Positions 26,883 to 34,605 of a stretch of DNA of 52,383 bases are shown piece after piece. Each line of letters begins with the position of its first letter. Within the stretch, counting starts at the first letter, position 1. The notes below the pieces were generated by a model. The model was given only the letters and a program-made list of their open reading frames with translations, was not told the DNA's origin and ran no database searches. Source of the stretch: Syntrophobacterales bacterium (lineage in GTDB: Bacteria > Desulfobacterota > Syntrophia > Syntrophales > UBA8958); NCBI GenBank assembly GCA_018056545.1, contig JAGPFL010000004.1:1-52383 (forward strand). Direction: 5' to 3'. Position numbers and translations under genes: made by a program.

Positions 26883-27716
26883 ATGCTGACGGCAAGAAGG
26901 ACGGTTTTTTTCATCTCCGACAGCACCGCGATCACCGCGGAGGCCCTTGGTCAAAGCCTGCTCACTCAGTTCGACCACATCCTTTTCGACCAGTTCACCC
27001 TCCCCTTCATCGACACGCAGGCCAAAGCGGAAAGGGCCGTCAACCAGATAAATCTGGCCGCCAGGGAATCGGGGCTGCCGCCCCTGGTCTTCAGTACCCT
27101 GATCGACGGGGATATCCGCAACATCATTACAAAAAGCAACTGCCACTTCTTCGATCTCTTCGACACCTTCATCATCAAGTTGGAGAGGGTATTGGGCACG
27201 GAATCTTCCCATACCGTCGGCCGTTATCACAAGTTTCTCAGCAACAGTATCTACGACGTCCGCATCGACGCCGTCAACTACGCCCTGGGCAACGACGACG
27301 GCATCTCGACGAAAAACTACGACCGGGCGGATATCATCATCGTCGGCGTATCCCGGACCGGCAAGACCCCCACATGTCTCTATCTGGCCATGCAGTTCGG
27401 CATCTATGCGGCCAATTATCCCCTCACGGAGGAGGACCTCTTCGGAAAATACGACGAGCTTCCCCACGCGCTGGTGCACTTCCGAAAAAAATTATACGGC
27501 TTGACCATCAATCCCGAACGCCTGCACCGCATCCGTTCGGAACGACGACCGGTAAGCCGCTATTCTTCCCTTGAACAATGCCAATTGGAGGTCGCCGCCG
27601 CCGAATCCCTCTTTTTGGCCGAACATATTCCGCATATAAACATCACCAGCGTATCTATCGAGGAAATCGCCGCTACAGTGCTGCACGAATTCGGTTTGCA
27701 GCGCCGGGTCATTTGA
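26883..27716 (+). CDS. ppsR: PEP synthase/PPDK bifunctional kinase-pyrophosphorylase regulator (DUF299)
   Basis: The 277-residue protein begins with the family block FFISDSTAITAEALG and contains the P-loop GVSRTGKTPTCLYLA. The C-terminal RSERRPVSRYSSLEQCQLEV region is also characteristic. The family phosphorylates and dephosphorylates a threonine of PEP synthetase or pyruvate phosphate dikinase, switching gluconeogenic PEP formation. Neither target enzyme is in the window. Its neighbourhood with an ADP-forming acyl-CoA ligase suggests a pyruvate/acetyl-CoA node. Confidence 0.92.
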   Translation: MLTARRTVFFISDSTAITAEALGQSLLTQFDHILFDQFTLPFIDTQAKAERAVNQINLAARESGLPPLVFSTLIDGDIRNIITKSNCHFFDLFDTFIIKLERVLGTESSHTVGRYHKFLSNSIYDVRIDAVNYALGNDDGISTKNYDRADIIIVGVSRTGKTPTCLYLAMQFGIYAANYPLTEEDLFGKYDELPHALVHFRKKLYGLTINPERLHRIRSERRPVSRYSSLEQCQLEVAAAESLFLAEHIPHINITSVSIEEIAATVLHEFGLQRRVI

Positions 27717-27787
27717 TTTTGCTTGATTTTCCATGTTATTTGGAATAACCGTTCAATCATTAATAACGAAGCCCCCATACTTTTAAA

Positions 27788-29629
27788 ATGACCCTGCGTA
27801 AAAAGATTTTTTTGATCGTGGCCTTAACCTTTTTCGTTTTGGCCTCGGTTTTGACCGTTTTCTCCTATCATGTCCTTTTGAAGGGCTTTCTCGACATAGA
27901 AGTCAGAGAAGCCCGTTTCAATCTGGAAGGCGCCATAACCATTCTCAACCAGGAACTTTCCGCACTCGATGCCACCGCTCAAGATTACGCCTATTGGAAC
28001 GACATGTATGAGTTTGTAATAAAGAGAGACAGAGCCTTCATAAAATCCAACCTCGTTTCGTCCACATTCAGCAATCTCAAGGTCAATTTTATCGTGATCA
28101 CCGATCGAAACGGCAATATTTTATACAAGCAAGGATTCGATCTCAATAAGGGGGAAAAGGTTCCCATTTACAGAAGTTTTCAAGGACACAAGCTGTTCGT
28201 TCCGGGTCTGTTTTTCACGGAAAAAGAAATGGTCAGGCCCCTTAGGGGCATTGCCAAGCTTCCCGAGGGATTCGCCCTTCTTTCCGTCAAACCCATCCTC
28301 AACAGCGAGGGAAGCGGCGAGCCCCGCGGTGTTTTTCTCGCCGGCCGATTCCTGGACGACAAAGAAATACGGAAACTCGGTGAACCATTGAATCTGCACC
28401 TTTCTCTTTTCCATAGAGATCAGCCCAATGCCCCTCCTGACATTGCCGCCGCCTGGAACGATCTTTCGAGCGCCGACACAACAATGGTAACACCCATCGA
28501 CGGCACGACCATTGCGGGTTATGGGTTGATAAAAGATATAACGGGCAAACACAACCTGATTCTAAAGACAAAGGAAAAAAGGCCCATCTTCCGCCAAGGG
28601 ATACAGACCATCATCTACATCCTTGTTTTTGAACTTTTCACCGCCTGTGTTTTTACGCTGATCATGGCGGTGATGCTGGAGCGATTGGTGCTGCGCAGGC
28701 TTCTCCGCATCAGCGACGAAGTCAAATCCATCGAAGCGGATGGCGACCTCAGCAGACGCATTCTTCTTGAGGGAAATGACGAACTGACGACTCTCAGCCG
28801 GGAAATCAACAATATGCTTGGGAAACTGGAAGATTCCGAGCTCCGGATTCGCGGCGAAGCGGAAAAATATCGCGCTGTCATTGAGGATCAGACAGAATTC
28901 ATCTGCCGCTTCGATCAGGAAGGGATTCTAACCTTCGTGAATGAAGCCTATTACCGTTTTTTTCGTCATAACCGTAAAGTGATGATCGGTAGACATTTTC
29001 TTTCGTTTGTCCCCGAAGAGGACCGCCGCCGCATCCGTCAGCTTCTGGAAACCCTGACAATCGACAGCCCCACTACCGCATACGATATGCCGGTGGTGTT
29101 CCCTGACGGAAGAGAATTCTGGCAGCATTGGACATGTCGCGCCATATACAATGCAGAAGGAAAACTGTCCGAATATCAGGCAGTAGGTAGGGACACCACG
29201 GAACGGAAACGGGTTGAGGATGAATTGTCTACCCTCAACAGACAGCTTGAAGAGGCGAATGCTCAACTGGGACAGGCATATGCCAATATGAAAAACAACC
29301 TCGACAAATTAAGGAAACATCTATTCAAGGAGGAACTTGCTTTTCTTGTTGATCGGGAAGGTCGTATCCACGGTATTACGGAACGGGTCCTCGAACAGTT
29401 GAAAATATCCCGTAGTCAACTGATTGACGCCAATATGATCGATTTACTGCCCTCCGAAGATCGAAAGACCTTTGGTGAAGTGCTGCGTGACGCCTGGATC
29501 GGCATTACGAGGCAAACCTTCGTCAAGATCAACAATCCGCAGAAAGACGCGGAACCTCAGCTATTTGAAATAAAGATGGCCCGGTTGACGTTGGAGGGGA
29601 AACGTCTTCTTTTGATCACGCTCCGTTAA
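27788..29629 (+). CDS. CHASE4-HAMP-PAS-PAS membrane receptor without output domain
   Basis: In this 613-residue protein a first transmembrane segment (about 6-28) precedes an extracytoplasmic CHASE4 domain with the typical ATAQDYAYWNDMYEF block. A second transmembrane segment lies near 278-300. A HAMP domain (about 300-355), a PAS domain (about 360-480 with YRAVIEDQTEFICRFD), a coiled coil and a second PAS-like domain that ends the protein follow. I see no kinase, GGDEF, EAL, HD-GYP or methyl-accepting region. It presumably acts through a partner protein. It is monocistronic with short gaps either side, and no clear Shine-Dalgarno precedes the ATG. Confidence 0.85.
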   Translation: MTLRKKIFLIVALTFFVLASVLTVFSYHVLLKGFLDIEVREARFNLEGAITILNQELSALDATAQDYAYWNDMYEFVIKRDRAFIKSNLVSSTFSNLKVNFIVITDRNGNILYKQGFDLNKGEKVPIYRSFQGHKLFVPGLFFTEKEMVRPLRGIAKLPEGFALLSVKPILNSEGSGEPRGVFLAGRFLDDKEIRKLGEPLNLHLSLFHRDQPNAPPDIAAAWNDLSSADTTMVTPIDGTTIAGYGLIKDITGKHNLILKTKEKRPIFRQGIQTIIYILVFELFTACVFTLIMAVMLERLVLRRLLRISDEVKSIEADGDLSRRILLEGNDELTTLSREINNMLGKLEDSELRIRGEAEKYRAVIEDQTEFICRFDQEGILTFVNEAYYRFFRHNRKVMIGRHFLSFVPEEDRRRIRQLLETLTIDSPTTAYDMPVVFPDGREFWQHWTCRAIYNAEGKLSEYQAVGRDTTERKRVEDELSTLNRQLEEANAQLGQAYANMKNNLDKLRKHLFKEELAFLVDREGRIHGITERVLEQLKISRSQLIDANMIDLLPSEDRKTFGEVLRDAWIGITRQTFVKINNPQKDAEPQLFEIKMARLTLEGKRLLLITLR

Positions 29630-29686
29630 AACTTCGATAATCCCTTGCCTGTCGAGGCTATTTTATTGTAAAGGGGGCACATATAT

Positions 29687-30139
29687 TTGACGGTTCTGTT
29701 CATCTGTACGGCCAATATCGTCAGAAGCTTTATGGCGGAAAGGATTCTCAAAGGGATGCTGAGCAGGGCGAAACGCCATGACGTCATCGTACAATCCGCA
29801 GGAATGGTCGACATGCATGGAGCCCCCGGTGACGCCACCGCGGCCGGTATCCTCAACGAACACGGCTTCGACGGGCATTTCCATGTATCAAGGCCATATG
29901 ATGAGCCTATGCTTTCCCAGGCGGACTGGATAGTGTTGATGGAAAACAGTCATAAGCAACGGCTTCTTGAATTGTACCCCCAATACGAAGAGAAGATGCG
30001 GCTCCTGAAAACATTTTCCCCGGAGTACGACGGCTTGAACGGGGACATCAGGGATCCCTATCGTCAATCCGCATATCATTACCGTCTTTGTTTTGCTGAA
30101 ATTTATACGTCTGTTTCCGGGATGATGAGATGTATTTAG
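29687..30139 (+). CDS. Low-molecular-weight protein-tyrosine-phosphatase family protein
   Basis: The 150-residue protein has the LMW-PTP P-loop form CTANIVRS (CX5R) and the late general-acid motif RDPY. In canonical enzymes the loop is usually C-x-G-N-x-C-R-S. Here Gly is Ala and the second Cys is Val, so activity needs testing. In capsule systems such phosphatases reset tyrosine autokinases, and one lies at 38563 in this window. The start is TTG at 29687 with AAGGGGG upstream. The 3' end overlaps the ATPase gene by 10 bases. Confidence 0.78.
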   Translation: MTVLFICTANIVRSFMAERILKGMLSRAKRHDVIVQSAGMVDMHGAPGDATAAGILNEHGFDGHFHVSRPYDEPMLSQADWIVLMENSHKQRLLELYPQYEEKMRLLKTFSPEYDGLNGDIRDPYRQSAYHYRLCFAEIYTSVSGMMRCI

Positions 30140-30924
30140 AATACTGGCAGTTACAGAACTTTCCCTTCGAGAATGTCCCCGATCCGGAGTTCATGTATTA
30201 TTCCCCGGAACACGAAGAGGCCCTGGTCCGTCTCCTCTATGCCGTAAAACGGATGAAAGGCGCCGCGTTGCTTACGGGAGAGATCGGCAGCGGGAAAACC
30301 ACCTTGAGCAGGGTATTCATCCAGCAGTTGCCGGAAACTGAATTCGACATCGGTCTCATCACCAACCCCTCCCTCAACGCCCTGGATTTCATCAAAGAGG
30401 TCCACTACCAGTTGGGTCTGGATTCCAACTCCAACTCCAAGGCCGAACTGTTGGTCATTCTCAACAACCGGCTGCTGGAAAACATGAGCAAGGGGAGAAG
30501 CACCCTGCTGATCATCGATGAAGCCCAACTCATCTTCGGGGAAACATTCGAAGAAATCAGGTTGCTCCTCAATTTTCAGATGAACGACCGCTTTCTGATG
30601 ACCTTCCTGCTCATCGGTCAGCCGGAATTGCGAGACATGATCCGTGACTACAAGCAACTTGACCAAAGAATCGCCATTAGATATCACCTGAATCCCCTTT
30701 CACAGGAAGAGACGGCAAAGTATATCCGTTTCCGCCTGGGCAAGGCCGGCGGTAATCGGGATTTGTTTACGGAAAAGGCCTATGAAGCCGTCTTTCTATA
30801 CTCCGGGGGGATCCCCCGAAAAATAAACAACGTCTGCGATTTGTCACTCCTCATCGGTTTCAGTCTGAAGGTAAAGGAAATTGACGAGAAGCTGGTTATG
30901 AAGGTAGTCAAGGATTCCCTATAA
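30130..30924 (+). CDS. ExeA-like AAA ATPase
   Basis: The 264-residue protein begins MYLEYWQLQNFPFENVPDP, the typical start of ExeA/GspA-like and exosortase-associated ATPases. It has Walker A GEIGSGKTT, Walker B LLIIDEAQL and the sensor region LLIGQPELRDMI. Relatives often sit in exopolysaccharide or type II secretion loci. No peptidoglycan-binding tail and no exosortase gene are present here. It is coupled to the phosphatase gene upstream. Confidence 0.87.
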   Translation: MYLEYWQLQNFPFENVPDPEFMYYSPEHEEALVRLLYAVKRMKGAALLTGEIGSGKTTLSRVFIQQLPETEFDIGLITNPSLNALDFIKEVHYQLGLDSNSNSKAELLVILNNRLLENMSKGRSTLLIIDEAQLIFGETFEEIRLLLNFQMNDRFLMTFLLIGQPELRDMIRDYKQLDQRIAIRYHLNPLSQEETAKYIRFRLGKAGGNRDLFTEKAYEAVFLYSGGIPRKINNVCDLSLLIGFSLKVKEIDEKLVMKVVKDSL

Positions 30925-31222
30925 GCCCCGCAATACGAAGTTTCGCAAATTTCAAGGCCACGCCATCAGGACCGCTCATCCTATCACATATCCCGGCCGG
31001 TTGTGTTAAAACTTCCGGGAACCCGCTGCATCAGGACTCCGAAACAATTTACGATAATGCCCACGACGTGGAGATTTTTGTCTTGACCAAATTCAACACT
31101 CGGGCTTATACTTCCTATAAATAATCTATGCGTCCATCCCTACAGCGGTTTGAAGCGGGGTTAAAAACAGACCTCGGGAACTAAGGAGCACGTATCGTCA
31201 TAAAAAAAGGGGGGGGGTAACC
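30925..31222 (+). promoter_or_regulatory. Leader of the PqqD-precursor operon: promoter and A7G9 tract
   Basis: This 298-base region holds no gene I can support. A sigma-70-like promoter is visible: TTGACC (31083-31088), 18 bases, TATACT (31107-31112). An AAGGAG at 31183-31188 has no usable start codon at the right distance. Immediately before the ATG at 31223 is a homopolymer tract of seven A (31202-31208) and nine G (31209-31217), which doubles as the ribosome-binding site. Confidence 0.55.
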
Positions 31223-31618
31223 ATGGTCATCGGCAGAAGAACCCTTTTCAAAATTGCAGCCGGGGCAACCCTGTCCGTTTCCGGGGTCTCTTTTTTAACG
31301 AGGGAGAAGGGCCTCCTGCCGTTTATCTGGCAGCAGCCGCTCCTCTATTTGACCATGAAGGAGGCGCCGGTCAGAAATCCGGATATTATGGTCAAAAACC
31401 ATGGCAGGGAGATGATTCTTCATTCCCGATCCCGGCAGGCAGACATCCTGAAGCTCAACGTTACCGCCGGTTATATATGGACACAATGCGACGGATCAAG
31501 GAAACTGGTAGATATCGTACGGGAGGTAAGCAGGAAATTCGATGTCACTTTCGCCCAATGCGGCCGGGACGTCCTCTTGACGATATGTAACATGCAGACC
31601 CGGGGCGTCTTGTTGTAA
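31223..31618 (+). CDS. PqqD-domain protein with Tat-like N-terminus
   Basis: Of the 131 residues, about 48-131 form a PqqD-like domain, the fold that acts as a RiPP recognition element. Recognisable blocks are VRNPDIMV, LKLNVTAGYIWTQCDG, DIVREVSRKFDV and a closing RGVLL. The N-terminus GRRTLFKIAAGATLSVSGVSF has twin arginines followed by a hydrophobic run, as in Tat signals. This is odd for a domain expected to bind a leader peptide in the cytoplasm. It may instead be a membrane anchor. The gene is followed after 42 bases by the Cys-repeat protein, its likely client. Confidence 0.75.
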   Translation: MVIGRRTLFKIAAGATLSVSGVSFLTREKGLLPFIWQQPLLYLTMKEAPVRNPDIMVKNHGREMILHSRSRQADILKLNVTAGYIWTQCDGSRKLVDIVREVSRKFDVTFAQCGRDVLLTICNMQTRGVLL

Positions 31619-31660
31619 TATCTATAAATCTGCAAGCCACCGACGGAAAGGAGCGCGGAT

Positions 31661-32056
31661 ATGGCCGAGGACAAGAAGAAAATCAAGCTTCCTTATGAAC
31701 CGCCGCAGATTCTCGACCTTTTCTCTTCTCCGGCCTACGCCCAAACAGTGGCTTGTGCACCTGGCAGCGGCGTAGCTTCCTTCTGTGCAACCGGCGGCAC
31801 CCCGGCACAGCAATGTACATCCGGCGGGGCGGCCACCGGCGGCAAATGCCAAAGCGGCAGCACCGCCTCACTGGAATGTATGCCCGGAAGTGCGCCTTCA
31901 GGGGGCAAATGTCAGTCGGGAAATGTGCCCATAGGGCAATGCCGGTCGGGAAGCGCCGCCGCGGGCGGGGAGTGCCGGGCGGGAAGCGCCGCCGGCGCCC
32001 GTTGCCGCAAGGGCGGTGCGCCGGCCATAGACTCCGCGGCCGATGGAGAATATTGA
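31661..32056 (+). CDS. Cys-periodic repeat protein, candidate RiPP precursor
   Basis: This 131-residue protein has two parts. Residues 1-31 are leader-like, basic then KLPYEPPQILDLFSSPAYAQ. Residues 32-115 hold nine cysteines at 32, 42, 52, 63, 73, 84, 94, 105 and 115, so intervals are only 10 or 11. Each Cys begins a unit of the form C-x-x-G-S/G-N rich in Gly, Ser and Ala (for example CQSGSTASLE, CRSGSAAAGGE). There is no hydrophobic core and no known enzyme motif. GGAAAGGAG precedes the ATG. With two PqqD proteins and a radical SAM/SPASM enzyme alongside, it looks like the peptide substrate. The modification type is inferred. Confidence 0.75.
   Translation: MAEDKKKIKLPYEPPQILDLFSSPAYAQTVACAPGSGVASFCATGGTPAQQCTSGGAATGGKCQSGSTASLECMPGSAPSGGKCQSGNVPIGQCRSGSAAAGGECRAGSAAGARCRKGGAPAIDSAADGEY
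31754..32005 (+). repeat. Degenerate tandem repeat coding for Cys-Gly units
   Basis: The coding DNA for residues 32-115 is a degenerate tandem array with units of 30-33 bases. Recurring codon strings encode GGxC-x-SGS. Unit length alternates mostly 30/33 bases, matching the 10/11-residue Cys spacing, so a 63-base (21-residue) higher-order period is visible in the middle. Confidence 0.65.
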
Positions 32057-32062
32057 GGCCGT

Positions 32063-32077
32063 AACGGGTAACCCGTT
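32063..32077. terminator. Short hairpin between convergent operons
   Basis: AACGGG (32063-32068) pairs with CCCGTT (32072-32077) around a three-base loop. It lies exactly between the stop of the Cys-repeat gene and the stop of the convergent kinase-like gene. No T tract is present on either strand, so it would be at most a weak bidirectional terminator. Confidence 0.35.
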
Positions 32078-33000
32078 CAGCCCGCCGTCACCAGCTCCCA
32101 AAATCCGCCCTCCTTTAGGAAATAAAGATCCACGGCGGGAACCAGGCCGCAGAGACGACGGCAAAAATCGAAGGCCCGCGTCCTCAACGCCGGCCCCAGC
32201 AGTCCATAGCATTGCACGTGATGAGTCAATAATTCCATGCAGGCGTAATGTCCTTCCCGGGGTTCCATACGTGTCTCCAAGGCCTGGTGGAGAAAAATGA
32301 TCCTGCGCAATCTTTCTTTTTGGAGGTGCCAACGCGGCGGTCGCGACCGATGCATATTGGTTTGCGTGAACGGGGTGGCATGGAGGATAAATCCGTCTTC
32401 CCCTGCCTCAACGAGCGTCGCATCGTCGGACAAAATCACATCGCCGACAGATAGCGCGGCAATCGTTGATTTCCCCGCCCCCGACTTGCCGACAAACAGG
32501 TATCCTTCCCTCCTGCGGCGTTTTTTGATGCCCGCCCCATGGATCAGGAACCGATTTTTAGCGGCCATTATCAGACAGACATAGATAAAAACGAGCTTCG
32601 CCAGCGTCGCCTGGGCATGGACGGCGGTGGGGGTGTAGAAGACATAAATCGCCCCCCGCCGGCTTCTACTGTCAAAGATCAGGCAGCCGTTCAAGAAACC
32701 GATCATTGCCGTGGCCTCCTCCAGGCGGCCGGGAAATATCCGTCCCATCCGCTCCGCAAGCTCGGCCTGCCAGGGGGCAGACATCCTTTCCAAAACGGTC
32801 GGTTCTGCACCGAAACGTTGGGGGTAGGTTTTTCTATGATCGAAAAAAACGAGGCATTCGGCATCGGCCCGCCTCTTCCCCGGAGCGACGAGAAATCCAT
32901 TCCAGAGCGCATCAACGTGAAAAAAAATGTTTTCCGCCGCCACCCCATGAGATACGAAATCGATGCGGTCTCCGGCAATCGCCGCGGTCGTTTTTCTCAT
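32077..33000 (-). CDS. HPr kinase-like P-loop protein
   Basis: In this 307-residue protein the C-terminal half carries FLIHGAGI, Walker A GKSGAGKST (171-179) and SDDATLV (191-197). This is the arrangement of HPr kinase/PEPCK-like small-molecule and peptide kinases. The N-terminal ~150 residues resemble the poorly characterised part of HprK-related proteins found in peptide-modification clusters. The HPr-recognition signature of true HprK is not evident. Its ATG overlaps the radical SAM stop by four bases (ATGA), so it belongs to the PqqD-radical SAM operon. It may phosphorylate the peptide or a cofactor. This is inference. Confidence 0.75.
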   Translation of the reverse strand: MRKTTAAIAGDRIDFVSHGVAAENIFFHVDALWNGFLVAPGKRRADAECLVFFDHRKTYPQRFGAEPTVLERMSAPWQAELAERMGRIFPGRLEEATAMIGFLNGCLIFDSRSRRGAIYVFYTPTAVHAQATLAKLVFIYVCLIMAAKNRFLIHGAGIKKRRRREGYLFVGKSGAGKSTIAALSVGDVILSDDATLVEAGEDGFILHATPFTQTNMHRSRPPRWHLQKERLRRIIFLHQALETRMEPREGHYACMELLTHHVQCYGLLGPALRTRAFDFCRRLCGLVPAVDLYFLKEGGFWELVTAG

Positions 33001-34094
33001 GTAAAAGGAAGCCCCTGAGAAGGATGATAGAGGCGGGAGGGGGGAAACAGGTTTTGACGATACGCCTCTTCACATATGAAAAACGAACTGCACAGGTCGC
33101 CCGTGACGGTATAGGCGCAGGCCCGACATGATCCGAGACAGCGAAACTTGAAGATGCAGAAACCACAGACACCTCCAAGACCGGAAGGCATATCTTCTCT
33201 CAATCGCTCCAGGAGGGGATGGTGGCGCCAGATCGTCCTTATATCATCCGTGGCGATGTTTCCCATATTGAGTTTCGTTTCCGTCTGCCCGATACCGCAG
33301 AGCGAAACCGTCCCGTCGGAGAGAATTCCCAGGATATTGAGAATATGACACTCATACAGGGAACCGCCGGTGATGGCCTTCAGAGATTTCAAGCCGATGG
33401 GAAGGCAAAAATTGATCTCCGTCTTGTACCTGCCGCTGAGCCGCGTCTCGATCCAGCGATCGATACGAAGCAGCTCCTCAATCGCCACGTTCTCCCGGCG
33501 CTGAAAAACCTTTTTTCCCCTTCCCGTGGGCATGATGGGATTGATTTTCAAAGACGGCACCTCGAGCTCGTCGCAGAGAGCCGCCAGAGGTTGGATTTCC
33601 CCAATGTTCTCTGCATACAGGCTCATGATGATCTGCCTGGTAATCCCCTGCTCTCCGAGATGTCGCAAGGCATTTACAGCCCGGGTATGACAACCGGCAA
33701 GGCCACGGAGACGTTCATGTAGCTCCGCCCGGGCGGCGTCCAGGCTGATCGATACCTGGCGAACCCCGCATTCCCTGAGAATCCGCGCCATATCTCCATC
33801 GATCATCGTGCCGTTGGATTCGATGTCGATCTCTAAACCTTCCCGACGCAAGAATCTCAACAACTCGTTGATGTCCCTTCGGATGAACGGCTCGCCGCCG
33901 GTCAGTTTGACCGAGCTTAGTCCCAATTCCTTCGCCCGGAGGACCGCCTTTGCCAGGACGTCGAAAGCCACCAGGTTCTCCGGTCCATCCTCCGGCGCGT
34001 TTGGTGAAACCCAGCAATGGCGGCAATGGAGATTACAGCGCTCGGAAAGATAGAGATAGAGGCTGCTCAGGGGGAACAACTTATCGGGATTCAT
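32997..34094 (-). CDS. Radical SAM/SPASM peptide-modifying enzyme
   Basis: In this 365-residue protein the radical SAM cluster motif is CNLHCRHC (C20, C24, C27). LTGGEPFIRRDI and SISLDAA follow as expected. The C-terminal SPASM region (about 255-345) has cysteines in YECHIL, VSLCGIG, CGFCIFKFRC, LGSCRAC and further Cys residues, enough for two auxiliary [4Fe-4S] clusters. It resembles PqqE and the SPASM enzymes of the SynChlorMet-type cassettes. These enzymes crosslink or epimerise ribosomal peptides. The gene overlaps the upstream PqqD-like gene by 14 bases and the kinase-like gene by four. Confidence 0.93.
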   Translation of the reverse strand: MNPDKLFPLSSLYLYLSERCNLHCRHCWVSPNAPEDGPENLVAFDVLAKAVLRAKELGLSSVKLTGGEPFIRRDINELLRFLRREGLEIDIESNGTMIDGDMARILRECGVRQVSISLDAARAELHERLRGLAGCHTRAVNALRHLGEQGITRQIIMSLYAENIGEIQPLAALCDELEVPSLKINPIMPTGRGKKVFQRRENVAIEELLRIDRWIETRLSGRYKTEINFCLPIGLKSLKAITGGSLYECHILNILGILSDGTVSLCGIGQTETKLNMGNIATDDIRTIWRHHPLLERLREDMPSGLGGVCGFCIFKFRCLGSCRACAYTVTGDLCSSFFICEEAYRQNLFPPSRLYHPSQGLPFT

Positions 34095-34413
34095 TATCTT
34101 TGCATAGCTGCAAAAATTGCATTTTTTTCAGTTCCTCTAAAAACGTCTTCGTATCGGCGGTTATCTTTTCCGGATCCGTATCGGGATAATCGGCCTTTAA
34201 TTTGTCCACAATATCGGCAAATGTTTTCTCCCCATCGCAGAATTCAAAGAGCCGGACGCCGGTTTCATTTATGTACTTCAGGTTGCCGGTTTGCGGGTCA
34301 AAGAGGAAGGCCCCCCTTTCCTCCTTACGGAAAACCATCTCTGGATTGGCTTTCAGAAAATCCAATTCCTTCTCGATCCTTCCTTCCCTGCCCATAACGG
34401 TTCTCTTTTCCAT
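34081..34413 (-). CDS. PqqD-family peptide chaperone
   Basis: In this 110-residue protein the block EERGAFLFDPQTGNLKYINETGVRLFEF, followed by ADIVDKLKADYPDTDPEKITADTKTFLEEL, is the PqqD/RRE fold (about residues 28-105). It resembles ScmD-like proteins of the SynChlorMet cassette. It overlaps the radical SAM gene by 14 bases, the usual arrangement for a PqqD that delivers the leader peptide to its radical SAM partner. The start is ATG 34413, or ATG 34395, which has a better purine-rich stretch upstream. Confidence 0.85.
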   Translation of the reverse strand: MEKRTVMGREGRIEKELDFLKANPEMVFRKEERGAFLFDPQTGNLKYINETGVRLFEFCDGEKTFADIVDKLKADYPDTDPEKITADTKTFLEELKKMQFLQLCKDNESR

Positions 34414-34605
34414 ATCTTTTTTAGACCTGCCCCATCCCTACCCCGCTCTTTTGAAGAGGAAAACGTAGCGTCCCATCATGGCAGGTGCAACAATCTCTTT
34501 CTGTCAACCTGATTATTGCCTACCTTCCTTGTCATTTGTTAGTCAAGATTAATTTGCTTTTTCCCGCCCTCCTGTTAACATGAGGCTCACGTAAGGAGGA
34601 ATCCG

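Noticed and set aside
30130-30924. Exosortase/PEP-CTERM system
   Set aside because: The ATPase resembles exosortase-associated ATPases, but no exosortase gene or PEP-CTERM protein was found in the window.
31661-31750. Sec signal peptide on the Cys-repeat protein (SPAYAQ resembles a cleavage site)
   Set aside because: The preceding region is charged and Pro-rich (KKKIKLPYEPPQILDL) without a hydrophobic core, so a peptide leader for PqqD binding fits better.
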